A stretch of DNA of 64,000 bases from Luscinia megarhynchos (GCA_034336665.1 JAPFBE010000013.1:21617056-21681055), one strand, 5' to 3'; counted from the first letter of the stretch, positions 50,721-64,000 are shown. Numbers and translations are program-made. The notes: generated by a model from the sequence alone, not told the origin.

Positions 50721-53700
50721 TGCAGCCATGACATACTGACAACAGCAGAGTCCAGCCAGTAGCTGCCAGTAGCCAGCGTTTCTCTGATAGGGCAAAACAG
50801 AGAGGAGGAAAGGAAGGGGACAGCATACAGGAATTCTCACTGTTAAAATTGTTAGGATAGGTCTCTGCACTCGATCAATTTAACTCCCACGTGAAAAATG
50901 TCCTTGCATTCACGCAAAGCCACTGTGAACCTGAAGCAGCATTTTCCCTCCTCCACGGCTTCCCAGCCCCAGCCTAGCCAGGTGGGTGTCATTATGGAGT
51001 GCTATGGGATCGCCTGCAGCAGCAGCTGCCCCGAGTCATGAGACATCAGCTGGCCAGACACTCTGCAAATATGTGGAAGCCCTCCTTCCCAGATGGCATT
51101 TTACAGGCAGGGAAGAGGAGAAATGACACCATTTGTAGTAACTGGCATTGTGCATGACACCTCCAGCTAAAAGGGGAACAGAATCTTACCAAAAAGAACC
51201 AGGATGCACCCTCCCTGTTTTGCCCAGGAACTCACTGTCAGTTTGCCAGGTGCCACGGGTTTTCTCTTGGGTCCCAGCTAAGCAGACATACACATTTTCA
51301 CCCATGTTATGACATGAACTTCATGACTTTTTTTAAGAGACAGCTCAAGGCTTCTTACTCTTCAACATGGCATTAAACAGCTGTTGTCTCTGAGGTGAAA
51401 AACTGCATTTCCTGATCACCTACAAATAAAAGTCACTGCAGCCCAAGTCCTTTCTTGTAAAAGCAAAGGGGTTTTAACTGCAAAGTGATGGCTAAGTTCC
51501 CATCTAGGGGGGTAGTTACTTTCTGGCTCTTTTAAATTTACCTCAGTAGTTTAAGATGGGACACAGCACACATCACTGAAGACAAATGGCTGCTGTGTCA
51601 AGCTGAGGAAATGGGCAAAGCAAACCCTTACACAAAGAGCTTCTTTAGTGTCCTGCCACAGAGTCTGCCAGATGCTAGGGCCTAGATTGAAAATTATGTC
51701 AGATCCCCAAATGGAGCAAAATTACTGTGCTCCAAGTCAGCAGTGATTTATACCAACCAAATTCTGGCCTGCTGATCTCAAACTGGATCAAATTGTTGGA
51801 GTTTCTGGCCTCTCTAACACACCCCCTGATCTGTATATGGGAATGAGAAATGGCATGGTCACAAATATGTCAGTTCATGGATACATACAGATTGCAGGGA
51901 CATCTGGCTGACAGAAACTTTAGGAGATGTAGAACTTATGGCATTGGGAAGAAATCCATTATTTGATTAAAAGATTAGATAACATAATTGGAAAAGTACT
52001 TGCAATGAGCCTGTTGGACAGAGGCCTCCATAGGGTGGGCAAAACAGCATTTTCACCATTAGCCAGTTTCTGTTAATCTGTTTTGATACAATTCTGCCTG
52101 AGTGTGTCTAATTCTTGCTCCAGCAGCTTGAGCCATGCATAACATGAACAGGTGCCATGAAAGATTCTCTAAAGCCTCTACTAATATTGGACTCTCCTGT
52201 CTTGCAGCCCCCTGGCTCCCTACACCAGCTCTGCCCCTCAGTTACTCCATCACTACCGAACCACCCATGGCTCTAAGGTGTTAGGTGCTTTACTTGCAGC
52301 TATCACACCTACACCAAACCAAGGACCCATTTTTGGAGACACAGAGAGGCTGCATCCAACTCCAGTGGCCTAAATTTTCCCAAGGGATTTTTCCCTTTAC
52401 ATAGTTACCAACTTTTAGGCTGACCTGACTTTTAGCTGGTGTGTATAAGCGAGCGGCTGATGAAAAAGAAGGAGTTAAGAATAATTTACACCATTAGGTT
52501 TCCATCAGATTTCATTCTGCTGCTAGAGAGCACTAGAAGCATCTGTTAATAAAGGGCAGGGGGAATATACCCCCACTCCCTCATGTGAAGATATCTTTTT
52601 CTATCCAGCTGCACCCAGAATGAAAGAGCTATCAAAGAAAGCTCCCCCATTAGCCATCAATTCAGAGCAACTTCAATCAGTCAGTTCTGCTGGAGCCTGT
52701 GGGAATATCTCCCCAGCAGCCTCCTACATGCTGCACTTGAGTGCTCAGAAAGAGCCATATTAAACCTGCCTGCCATCAATCCAGAGGCCTCCTTCTCTGT
52801 AACTTAATGAGGTGAGCCAGTTGGCATCAGTGACAGGGAGCTGAGTAAAAATGAAAGTGTGAGCACAAGCCACCCCGCCTGGGAAGGTGTGCACACACAG
52901 GGGAAGCCGTCCACCCTTCTTTAAGGGGCTCTCTGCAGGATTGAGAGCTCTTTCTGAGCTACAGAGACCCAAGGGAGGCTCAGAGAGATGGCAGCAGCTC
53001 CCCCCACCATGTAAGCCATCCCAGTTGACATGGCCTAGCATCCCTACCTGTGTCTGGGCAGTCAGGGTGCAGAGAGGTGATGTTCTCTCTCATCTGCACC
53101 TCCTCTCAAGCCAGGTGGTTTCACCAGGGACAAGTGGCATGCCTGGCATGCAGAGGCCATCCCTGTTATCTGCTGCTCTAACACAGGGGCAGGTGGCTGT
53201 CTCTTCACATGCTACTTCTGCAGCTGGCACAAATCCTTCCTGGGTGTTGCAGCTCAGAGGGTGGTTGAGCCATACAAAACCAAACAGGGAAACTGTCTTT
53301 CCCAGCCATTTTTAAAGACCAGAAAAATGTATGACTTGAGACTCAAAGCTTCTCTCAGGCCTTGTCTTGAAGCAAATTGAGAGGGACAAAACTAAAGCAA
53401 GTTTCAAACATACCCATTACCCAATTATCATTTGCTTTAAGTTCATTTTATGGATTTGACCTGGCCATCATCCATCCTGGTGACTCCTAAGGCACTTTGA
53501 CCAGGTGCTCCTGCCAATAGCTGGCTTCTCAAGAGTAACTTTGCTGCTGGGATAACATTTTTTCCTTATTTTCCTCATCATTTGCTAAGACTACTACTAC
53601 TGAAGAGGAGTTGCTTAAGGGAGCTTTCCCAAGACACAAGTACCTCCCCTTTTGAATCCTACTTGAAAATTGCTCTTCCCATGTACCAGAGACTGCACTA

Positions 53701-56700
53701 CCAAGTGTGAGGAGTGTTCTGATGTGAAGATGGTAGTTACCTATTAAATATTGACCAACAAGTTGCTGAGACTTGCTTTGTAGAGCAGATCTATTGCTTC
53801 AAAAACCCAGAAAAACCATAAATTATTAGCAAGCCACAACCCAAAAATTAATGCAGTATATCTTTATTGGTTGGATGTAAGATTTTCACTTTCAAGATAA
53901 ATTGTTCAAGGTAGGAAGCTGTGTATGGCTAGCTCTACAAGCATAGCAGCATATTTCCTTAGTGCTTTTGTGATCTGAGTGCTCAAGAGGAGTCAGCAGT
54001 TCAGCATGACCAGCAGGAGAGTGTCTGCTTTGAGGGCTGCTAGTCAGATGCCTCAAACTGATGGTGAGATATGTTGTATAGTTGTATAGTGAAGAAGTGA
54101 GCCCACTTCTTCAAACACTTCTTCATCTCTGTGCTTAGTTGGAAACAGAAGTAATTTCTCAATCTCCTTCTTTCTTCCAGGTAGAAAAACATCTTGGTGA
54201 GGCTGCCAGAGACTGCCTCAGTGGGGAAGGCTGTGCAGAACAGAACCATGTCAAGGTGTTGTTGGCAAAGCAGCACATTGTGTCTCATACCTCTTGGTGA
54301 TCTGGGCTTGTCTGTGCACAGAATGGTGCAAATGGGAGGGAAGAATGCTGACTCTGCTCTCTGTCCAACAAACGACTGGAGCCACCTTCTCTTGCTGAGT
54401 CCTTGATGGTGCTCAAAGAATTCTTCAATCAACACAGTCAAGGATACCAACATATCAAAGAGCATCAGCATTGGAAACTTGACCTTCATCCATGTCTAGA
54501 AACAGGTCACCATCAAGATCAGACCTTGGCTATGCCAGTGTCCTAAGGCTGATTAGGTGGGGTTCAGACCATGGAAGAGGATAAGCACTGCTGTACTGAG
54601 CTCACTGCTCACCTCCCTCTAGGCACTCATTCTGACAGGTCACAGTGGCAGTATGGAGATGTTTAATAAAGGAGCAGGCACTGACAAGATGCTCTACTCT
54701 TTCATCTCACACCTTGTTCAGGTGGGGCAGGAACAAAATTTAGCTCTGCCCTCCCTAACCCAGGGAGGAAAAATGCAGCAGGACTGCATTGGCTGGAGGC
54801 CGTGGCTGAATATGGGTCCTTTGCCCACCCAGAAAGGAAGGAAGGACACTCCATAATGTGCATGCAGGCCCTTTCAAGAAGGTACTGTTTGTAGCCAGAC
54901 TCCCAAGCAGGCCAGTGTGGCTAGCACATAGGCAGTTTGGTGTCCCAGAGGTACAGCAATATGAGAGTGCTTAGGATACTTATGCAGAACCTGCTTTGTT
55001 CTTCAGCTGGTTCCTGCCTTAGGAAAGTGCTCTCAAACTCCTGTTTCAGACCTCCCCTTGACTTCACGTTCCACATCCCTTTCTCACTCTGCCTATTCAG
55101 GGACTGCAAGGGGTCTATCAACCATATTCACTCTGCTGTGCTTGCTGTGCTCCCACTGTATCTCCTGCAGGGGACAGATTGAAAGGTGACAAAAAAATTA
55201 AACCAGGAGCAATTTGCAGGGAGGCTCAGTGCACAAGTGCAAACATGTTTGTTTGTAAATGGTACATTCTACAAAAGACATTTCCTCTCATCCCTGGTGG
55301 CAGTTTCACCTTGATGTTTGCTCATAGGATTTTATCACTGAATATGCATCAGATGAATAAGAAGAAATGGTTAAAAAGTAATTTCTCTACTCCCAAAGTC
55401 CACAAAGCAAAAATAAAATATAACAGCTTTCCCCTTTCTCTAAGCATCTTTCACTGTCTATGGGATCTTTAATGTCTTACATTTATGAAAATTATTATAC
55501 CAGTGCTACTACCAACAATGCCTGGCTGGTACAATTCCCTTGGCATGCATGGGATGCTTGTCAGGGGAATATCTCCATGCTCACACATCCATTTACATGC
55601 AGCAGTCTGTTTTGATCGCAGTTCAAGTGCCCATTTGTGCACAGGCCATTCAGAGTGCACAGCTTTCTGTTCAGGATGTAGGATACATCCCCTCAAATGT
55701 GCAATAACAAACAGCTTACGCTACTGTCAGGCTGGATAGAAATAGTCATTGACTTCTGCACCAGTTGTATCACTTAGCTTGCATTGAAATGAATCTATTA
55801 GGGGTATTAGGCCTGGTCTACAACTAATTTGGGTATCCATTTAGTAAGAGTCTGATTAAGATGGGGAGGCTGTGGTCAGCACTCACTGCAGGCCTAACAG
55901 CTGAAGACACCATCCCTTCCCCACGTTTCCTGTTATTAGAGATTATTGCTCCTGCTGATCATGCCAGCACCTCTTGCTCCACCTCAGGCAAAAAGCCAAC
56001 AGCAACCTCAGCAATCTCAGCTGACATTACACTAAAGCAGATGGGAGAAGTAGGATGCTGTCCCTTCCTCTGCCTATACAGAACTGCAATCTTCAGCAAG
56101 GAGAAGGTTAAGAAAGAACACGGGTGAGAAAAGGGGCAATACTCTCGCATCTGATGTTCATAAAGTTAATGTCTGGAACATACACGTGTATATCCTGGGA
56201 TAGCCTTCCTGGTCCTGTTTGGCTGTGCTGTTTTAGTACAATGTGCATTAGGTGGTGATGCACTGCTTGAACTACAGCTATGCAGTTACACTTGATGTGT
56301 TCATAAGGCCTCAGCTAATGAGGGCATTAATGACAGCTGTAAACTGGGTCCATACTGCTTTTTCTCCATAGCAACTTTAATTCCAGGATCTCAAAGCACA
56401 AGTGAAATGCCACAAATAAACCTTCCCAACATGCACTGAAGCACGTGAGGTATTAGAGCTGGTTTAATTTTCACAGCAAAGATCTTACATGAATAATGAA
56501 TCCTTTTATTATGCTCATGAATTATCTGTGAGCAGGCTGTGAGCTTTATGAACATGTCTGCTGCTCCAAAGTTTTTAATGAACAGCCAACATTAACAAAT
56601 GTCACTGTACTAGATTAGAATGAAACTCTTTACCCCTGCAGTTTGAGCTCTGTGACTGATGCCCTGGGTCACAGGACAGCATTTAGCCTCCCTGGTAGAA

Positions 56701-56939
56701 AATGGGAACCTCATTAGTGAGGATGACTATGAATGGACCATATACATGTCACACTTGCGCCCTGGCTTCCAATTTCATTTGGACAGGTGAACAAAGAGCA
56801 ATCACACACCAGCCTTAAGGTGAGAAAAGCCTTATATGCTATAAGTACTGAGAAGAGGGAATGAAAAAGGTCATGAAGAGAAGCAGTTAGATGTTTGAGA
56901 CACTCTCAACTGTCTTTGGACACCTGTCCAACCCTAATC

Positions 56940-57060
56940 TTTAATAAAAGTTTTTATCTGTGTTTTACAGATGGAGGAAGCAGCACACAGGGCACAGAAG
57001 TAACCTTCCAGGGTCACCTGTTCAGACAAACAATTTAACTCCGTATCTCCTCTGTATCAT
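56940..57060 (-). repeat. MIR-like remnant
   Basis: On the plus strand, TTTTACAGATGGAGGAAGCA, then GCACAGAAGTAACCTTCCAG and GGTCACCTG follow the reverse complement of MIR (TTTTACAGATGAGGAAAC..GGCACAGAGAAGTTAAG..AGGTCACAC). It is diverged, with a short insertion. Confidence 0.5.
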
Positions 57061-60000
57061 GTCTCCCCCCGAAAGGTGAAGGGCCTCAGCTTGCAGAATG
57101 GAAGTAGAAATCTCAGCTGAATGAGTGCTCTAAGGGGATTTCTTGCTTGAGATGGTGAAGAAATAGATTAAGGTTGTCTGTTTCCTTCTAGTCAGGCACT
57201 TCCTTCCCCTGTTGAATCTGAAATCAAGAAGCATCTAGGCAAGTAAAAGGGAGTGATCATTTTAAAAGAAACTAGCCCTCAAGCTTCCAAGTCTAGAAGA
57301 CTTGTGCTAAAAATCACCATATGCGTTCAAGTTCTGAGTCAGTCAGTATGTCTACTCACTGTGTCGAAGGTAGGGATTAAATACATTGGCCTACTGAAAC
57401 CCAGGAAGAGGAAAAGCAGCCCTATGATTCTCAATTAAAATGCAATACTGAGTTCAGGAATAACAAGACAGTTCTCCTGAAAGCTGGATTTTATCTTGGA
57501 CAAACAATAGCTGTATGGCTGCAGATGTGAAAAGGAGGAAGAAGGCCAGCATTTGGTAGAATGGACTGGAGTAATTTTGTTCAAATCTAGGTCCTTGTCT
57601 TTCTCTACTTCCTTATGCAATGCCTTTTTTTGTTAAACCAATCCACCTCCTCCAGCTCCGTTGCAATTAGAGATGAACATTTCCTTTGAATTAGCACATC
57701 AACAGACCCCTTTTCCAGCTAAAAACAGTTTTGCCTCAGGGCACTGAAGAACCCTCACTGGCAGCAGCAGGCTCTGCCGTAGGCATTACCTTGCTGTTTC
57801 ATCCTCATCACACATCTCCATTTAGTTTTCCCAGGGCAGTAGGCAGGACAGGAACCAGAGCTGGTCCTTACTGGGGAAGCTCTCCCAGATCCTTGCGGGC
57901 AGGCATGCAAAGTCAGCCTTATATGGAGACTGAAAATGAGAGACTCTGCTACTTACCTTTGTTCTTTGGTCCCCAGTGTCCAGTTTTCAGTTTTTGCTCA
58001 CACTCAGAACACAAATCATGCCAAAGGCTCATTCTTGTAAACAATCCACACTACACTTTTCTCAAAACTCCACCTTCTCAGGGTCTCCATACAGAGTCGC
58101 AGGGCTGTGCTGAACCTTGGCAATCCTCCACCATACCAGATTGCTGGTGGGAACCCATAAGGATGTCAAACCCACAGGGTAAAATTTCCACTGTAAGAGA
58201 TCCTGCTGCTGGCATGCACCAATGCAGCTTCAGACTGTCTGAAGAAAGCCTTGACTGCAGTTTCTTAGTTTTTAACTCAGAGTGGATCAAGTCATGTTGA
58301 GTTTTTTTAAAAAGTAACAAATCCACAAAATCAAATGGAAGTAAAAACAGTCATTCAAACAACTTGCCAGCCCCAAGGACAGAACAGAAGCAAGTTCCAA
58401 AAATCTGATTATGTGAAGTACAACTTATAGAATTATATACAACTTTTAGTCACATGCTACAATTCTGGGCATTTCTAAGATTGGCCAGGTGCTTTTGCCT
58501 GTAAATAATCTAACAGTGTGTTTTAATATGGACCAGACTTAGGGAAACAGAAAGATAGCTCTGCCTGATACTTAACATGGGAGTACCTCCCTAGTTTAAA
58601 GGAAATGTCCTTTACAGTATTTCATCCAAATGCATACCCTCAGTCTTGCTACCTCATCTGTCCTTGGATAACATTGAAATTGCTATTTCCCAAATCAAGC
58701 TCCGAATTGAACTTCCAGGTCTCCAAGCTTTCATCCTCACTAAATAATCACATTCTCAAAAGGAACAACAGCACGAGTAATTTCCCTTGAACACTGAGAC
58801 TAAGCATATGGAAAATGAATCTCTTCTGTTCCTTAGTAAATTAATCACAGGATCTTTTATTTTCCAGTCCCATCGTTTACTCCGCGAGGGTTAACGCAAA
58901 CCCCTTGCATTCAGCAGCTAGGCAAGTCTATTAGGAACCCAGTTTGACTCAGCACATCGTTATGCCAGTGTCAGGATATTGTTATTCCGGCATCAGGACT
59001 CCTGGTGAGTCCTGTAACTAATTCAAAAATGAAAGGATACCTGCTCCTCTGCTTCCTACGCCCTGCTGTCTCTAAGCAATTACTTACGTGCCAGCATCAT
59101 TGTAAAGCTGTGCTTTAGTAACATGCGAAAAGCAATTGAAGTTATGCAGCAACTTAAACATAGAAACACTTATTAATACCTACACTTACAGCAGAGGGGC
59201 TCAGGTCTGCTTTGTTCAAGTGATGAGATCATTTGCAGAGCCTCCTAGCCAATGTAAACCTGTCTGACAGGTCACTTAGGCTTTCAATTCATCCCAGCAG
59301 ACTACTGATGTGTATAAACTGTTCCTCCGACAAGCAAAAAGGCAATAACTAACACTTTACTGCTGTCTCTGTAAGGCAGGATGATATGGAGATAGGGCCT
59401 TCTCCCTAAGCTCCTGCCAGCTGATGAGACTTCGGCCTAAGCTATGCTGGACTTTGGGGGAGACTGGTGAGAAATATTTTTTGTGGTTCTAGTTATCCTC
59501 CTTATCAAACTCCAATAGCAAGCTCACCCTTTGAAACAACTCAGGAGTAAACTCTTCCTTGAGCACATGAGTAAATATTTTCAGTTCCTTATTGACTCAT
59601 CTCACATGACTGAGTAGTTCTTTTCCTGTTGTGTGGGAACATACTCAGTATCAAACTTTGTTTCACAATAAGGAGGTCTTTAAATAAAGTTTTGCATAAA
59701 AGGAATGGAGGTAAAAAAAATTTAAAAACTATATTCTGTCCAGCTACCAGGACAGCTGATGAGGACTTGAGGGTGTGATGGGCAAATCCACACTCAAAAA
59801 AGCAGCGAGCAAACCAGAAATCCTCTCCTCCAAGGCTGTCATGCCTGGCTCTCCCTCCAGTCAATGGAAAATGCTGATGCTGCCATAGCACATGGAAAGC
59901 CAGTGTGCTCACATACAGTGATTTAACAACACTCAGCCAGAGGAATGGAGCAAGGGAGCTCATTATTTAGAAGATCTGCATTTCCTAACAGGCAAAAGTC

Positions 60001-60489
60001 TCCCCATGACGTGAAACACCGTTCAATCTTTCCACGTTAGTACAATGCTTTCCAATGTGCTTTATTTTGATATTGACAGTGTCTTGCTTTGAAAAACCAT
60101 ATATGTACTGGGGAAGAGCGACTTAGAAGCTGTAGGAAGACAGTGGTGCCCAGTGTATTTGTCCCTTTCCCTTAGCAGTAAGTGGTCAGTTAACACCCCA
60201 TCACAATAGGCACAGCTGGGGTTATCTGATGATGGATATGCTACGGTGAGGGCTCTTGGAGCAATCGGTGAAAGATTCAGAAGGATCTCTCAGAAATGTA
60301 AACTTGTAATGGCTGCAGTACAGTGCAGTGATGTAAAATCAATGCAGATACAAGCTTTAATACAAAGGTAATGGGGAGGCAAAGACATAAATAAGGAAAA
60401 CTACGGGTGAAGAAAGGGCTGGTAATAGAGGAAAGCACAAAGCGAACACGGGTTGTTGTCGTTTATGATAAATAATTCTCAGGTAGCTC

Positions 60490-60680
60490 TTGCACAGGGC
60501 TTTTCAGACATGCAGCCCAAAGTGCTCTAAAGATGAACAAGTACCTTTTTATGGTTGAGGAAACTGAGGCACAAAGAAGTGGTGCTGTTTATACGGGGTC
60601 ATGTATTCCATGCTAAATGCACAAGCAGATATCAGAATTCTCACCTTCCAATTTCAAGCCCCACCATGCTATGCTAAAAT
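60490..60680 (-). repeat. MIR/CORE-SINE-like remnant
   Basis: On the plus strand, CAAAGTGCTCTAAAGATGAA, then TTGAGGAAACTGAGGCACAA and AGAAGTGG follow the reverse complement of amniote MIR-type elements. GAGGAAACTGAGGCACAAAG is the strongest block. Sense direction is minus, the same as LSAMP. Confidence 0.6.
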
Positions 60681-63600
60681 GATTTGTTCTGCCACTTCTG
60701 CAGTCTTTCTCCCAATACACTTTGTTGGCTAACAATAAATTTGGCTTGCTGCTGAGGTATGGGTTTCCTTAGTCAGGGAAGGCCATGTCTGTATTGCTTT
60801 ACTCTTTTTCCACGCTCCACATTCCCTTGATTTTCAACATTTGCACAGGTACAATAAGGTTTGCCACCTAGTTCAATATAAGGTACCTTTGCATAGAGCA
60901 CTTGTCATAGCTGAATGCACACTGGAAGGGCTTAGATATGTATTCCAAAGCAGGAACGTGCAGAAGTAAAGCATAATTTCTATTTCTGTCCTTTAACATC
61001 TTTAAAGCCATTTTGTTCCCAGAATTACTGCAGCCTCTCAGGCCGCACACAGTGCTTCATTACCCTTTTTGTCCTCTACAGCAAGACAAAATTCTCCAGC
61101 CCAAGGGTACTCCTGAAAAACCTGATTTTCCACAGCTGATGTACTATTGCTGGTATCATCTTTTTTCCACAAGGAAAACTATTTTGTCAGAAAACTTTGT
61201 TACAAGTTCAAAAGTATTTATAAAAATACTCATTAAAAAAATTGAAATGTATTATTCTTGTAGTTCTCTTTTGCCCTTTGCCCATCTTCCCATTCTATTT
61301 GATGTTGAATCCATAGATATCTATTTTTTCACCTTTGCTTTTTCCTCCAACTCAATTTTTTTGGTTTTAGCTTTCTAATCTTCTTAACTTCTGAAGTTAT
61401 TGTATAATGAAGAGGTTTTAGGTCATTCAGAAATGGAGACTTCCCAACAATTAAAAAGTGGAAAGTGTAAATATATACAAATACAGAACATACATACATT
61501 ACTGTTTTATCACATTAAATGATGAGGGAAATAAAAAGACATCTAGGAAAATATATTCTTCAAAGTTCCTTTTTAAAGTATTATAAAATCAAAGAATCTA
61601 CTCCATTTTTAATTTTGCAAACAAGAAATAACTTTCAAGAAAAAAAATTAATCCTCTTAAAAGAAAACAAAAACAAACCATAAAAGCCCCCAATACAACA
61701 GAATATCTCTCTTGCATCTCTTAGCCTAAAATAAATATTATAAGCACCACTTATTTGTCATCAAGCATTGCTTCCTGTTTTCACCTTGGTCACAACCTGC
61801 TACAAACACCTTTTGAGTCCCTTTTGGGATTTTGCTTCTCTCTCAAAGACAGGTTAAGTGTTACTCTCCTGCTTCTCATGGTACCTAATCCATTATTTCT
61901 GGACTGAGGACTACGCCTTTCTCTCAATACCTGTCAAAGGTGTTTCCTTCTGCAAAGCCACTATCCTCTCTTTTCCAATGAATCACTTTCTTTCATTGCC
62001 TAATCATTCAACAAATAAATGCTGATTGCTTTCCTGAGGAGGCAGTGGTAGAAGTCCAGTGGTTAGAAAAAAGTAATCTATTGAATGTAAAGTTTCATAC
62101 CAAATACTAAAACCCATATCTGTCCAGACTCTCTAAGGTCCAGAGGCTGAGCCTGAATAAAAACCAGTTTTCCAGGGATGGTACTGAGAATTCTCAGAGT
62201 TTATCATATACCCACAGCTTTAGAAAGTCATTGCTGGCACCTGAAGGGAAGGTGACTGTTTGCAAGAAATGCTCTGCTTCAAAGACCCAAAGGGTCTTTC
62301 TAATGCTGTCCTATCTTTCCAACAGCTTCTGGTGCCATGGCTAGCTTTTGATTGATCACTGAATTATCTAATTCTCACATGGTAACTCTGCTAACTCTGA
62401 GAATCCCTTAAAATCAATTTCTTTCATGGTTCTTGGGACAGACACCTACAGTATTCTCCTGAGCAGTCTGAATGCTTGTGGGAAAGGACTTGTAGATCTG
62501 TTCAAAATATTCTTTCTGGAATACCTGTGGTCACACAGCAGGGGAAAAGTCCTCATGTGGGAATAGTAGCAGGCTTGCTCTATCCAAGTTGTTAAGCATT
62601 CTCCATCATTACTCAGTTACAGAAAACTATTTGGAAGACAGAGATTGTAAATCTTAGTTCCACAAATATTACTCTGAATCAGGGAATATGTCTCACCTAT
62701 TTCTGCCCTTTTTATGTGAAAGGTATAGTAAGATTATCTGCGGTCCACAAATAATATATCATATTTCTTACCACTCAGACATCTCCCTCAAAGTCAGAGG
62801 AAGATCTGGGAGACAGGGAATATACACATTCAACACTGGCTCTCTGGGTTGTTGGTATGGTAACACGCATCTCTCCTTGAACATCCTTTTCTACTTCTGA
62901 CTTTCAAGATAATTTGTCTAACTTGTGACAAGCCTATCCTAAATTCCAAATTTTAATAAGCTTGGAATCTTCAAAATACATTAATTCCCAAATTTGCTAA
63001 TCCCCCTAAAAATTACAAATTAGCTAACAGCTTTGTATTAAGTCTATCCACTAAATTGCATTATCACACAGTGAGAAAAATTACAGTATAAAACCTGAGA
63101 TTTGAAACTGCTTAAGGCAACAGGGCTTATGTATTAAATGTGCCCACGTACAACTGCACCTATCCTGATACATTTGCTCCAGTGTCTTCACTGTTTTTCC
63201 CATCAGGCTTATACTGCCCGCATAAACCCCAACCCTGCTCCCTCCCATGAGGTCCACAGCACTTCCAGAATCCAGGGAATGACTGTAAGCACTAGTGTGA
63301 CTCCATGGTGGCTATGGGGTGATCATTCACAGGACTTCAAGTAGAACTGCCCCTTTGGAGCACCTCAAATTCCAAAGGATAGCCACAAGCTTCACCTCAT
63401 TTCCTTGCAGTTGCTCATACTCCTACCGAGGCAGCTGGATGTAGTTATGAAGAATACACAGGATAGGTAGGATTTCTAAAAGACCAGTTTTAAAAGTTTC
63501 CAGCTTCTCCTTGCTCCATACCAGCTGGGCTAGGTAGTAGGAGCATGCCCTGTCCAAGGGGCTTGGTCAGCTCTAGATGGATGCAAGGCAACAGTCCCTG

Positions 63601-64000
63601 CTTCCAGAAGCACTAACAGGGGAAGAAACTTGTTGGACAGACACTCCAAATTTGGATAGAGTTGGATTTAGAATCAGAAATAATTGGCTCCGTTTCATGG
63701 ATTAACAGCCAGACAGCACATTACTGTAAACCACTCTGAAATCTCTGGAGGATAAATAAATAGGTAGGCACCAAATAGTAGCAGTAAACTGTGACAATAG
63801 CAATTTCTACCCAATGGCATCGCAGAAAGCCAGTCAAGCGATTTGCTCTGCCTTCTAGTGGTATGAATTCTAGGGTAAGAACCCAAGAATTCAGAAGGAA
63901 AGCTGCAAAGATTTTCAGAAGTCAGCATCACACTTTCAAAGAAGTGCTCCCTTTTACAGCTTACTATGAGATAGGGAGATCCATGAAAGCTTTGTGTACA

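Larger units (their letters stand above)
1..64000 (-). other. LSAMP: LSAMP gene body, partial (both ends outside the window)
   Basis: The window appears to lie inside one transcription unit on the minus strand. Three exons at 9637-9771, 5833-5953 and 4774-4922 join in phase into one peptide that matches LSAMP, an IgLON-family immunoglobulin protein attached to the outer neuronal membrane by a GPI anchor, with roles in cell adhesion and neurite growth. The visible introns are 3683 bp and 910 bp. The flanking introns run off both window edges. No promoter, first exon, Ig1 exon or GPI-signal exon was found. That the gene continues to both window edges is inferred from the missing exons. The identification rests on recalled IgLON sequences, not on a search. 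Confidence 0.85.
50721..64000 (-). other. Giant LSAMP intron, segment to the window end, no recognised gene
   Basis: No exon of LSAMP or any other gene is recognised. An unexplained 149-codon minus-strand frame lies at 54040-54489. MIR-like remnants are called at 56940-57060 and 60490-60680. Blocks at 56300-56650, 58850-59180 and 60000-60380 look unlike repeats and are candidate conserved noncoding DNA. The stretch 61380-61760 is AT-rich. Confidence 0.6.

Noticed and set aside
57731..58300. 189-codon plus-strand frame
   Set aside because: No recognisable domain, no promoter or splice context, and an irregular composition. It is most likely a chance frame.
9772..64000. Search for the LSAMP exons encoding Ig1 and the first half of Ig2
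   Set aside because: I checked CCAGGT-type matches (antisense of the ITW core) and sequences for the Ig1 WSLDPR motif. None gave the right frame with splice sites.
1..64000. CRISPR arrays, operons, tRNA or rRNA genes
   Set aside because: No spaced direct repeats, no cloverleaf-like sequences and no prokaryotic coding density were seen. The window is vertebrate intronic DNA.

Overview
This window looks like intron-rich vertebrate nuclear DNA, most likely from a bird. Two signs point that way: CR1 LINE fragments, including one with the avian-type 3' end next to a CATAGAA-like octamer, and faded CORE-SINE/MIR-like remnants. There is no operon structure, no prokaryotic gene layout and no intact viral coding region. 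I cannot name the species.

The only gene I can support is part of LSAMP, the limbic system-associated membrane protein, an IgLON-family GPI-anchored neuronal cell adhesion protein. It lies on the minus strand. Three consecutive coding exons are visible, with canonical splice sites and compatible phases: 9637-9771, 5833-5953 and 4774-4922. Joined, they encode the second half of Ig domain 2 and essentially all of Ig domain 3. I searched by eye for the preceding exon (first half of Ig2), the Ig1 exon and the last exon (GPI signal) and did not find them. They are probably outside the window. The intron upstream of 9771 is therefore at least about 54 kb long.

Layout: 1-4773 is intron after the third visible exon and holds a 381-bp pure purine GGAA-type microsatellite (2528-2908) and a MIR-like remnant. 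4774-9771 holds the exon cluster. 9772-64000 is one large intron. It contains three CR1 fragments (about 11730-12420, 33201-33600 and 50225-50720), a solo LTR of an endogenous retrovirus with terminal inverted repeats and a near-perfect 6-bp target-site duplication (21483-21926), several MIR-like remnants, short tandem duplications, a 20-bp perfect palindrome, and AT-rich blocks that could be conserved noncoding elements.

The many 60-200 codon open frames elsewhere look like chance frames: they have no recognisable domains and several run through repeats. I found no convincing new biological system. The best second looks are the solo LTR, the purine tract, the unexplained minus-strand frame at 54040-54489 and the candidate regulatory blocks in the giant intron.
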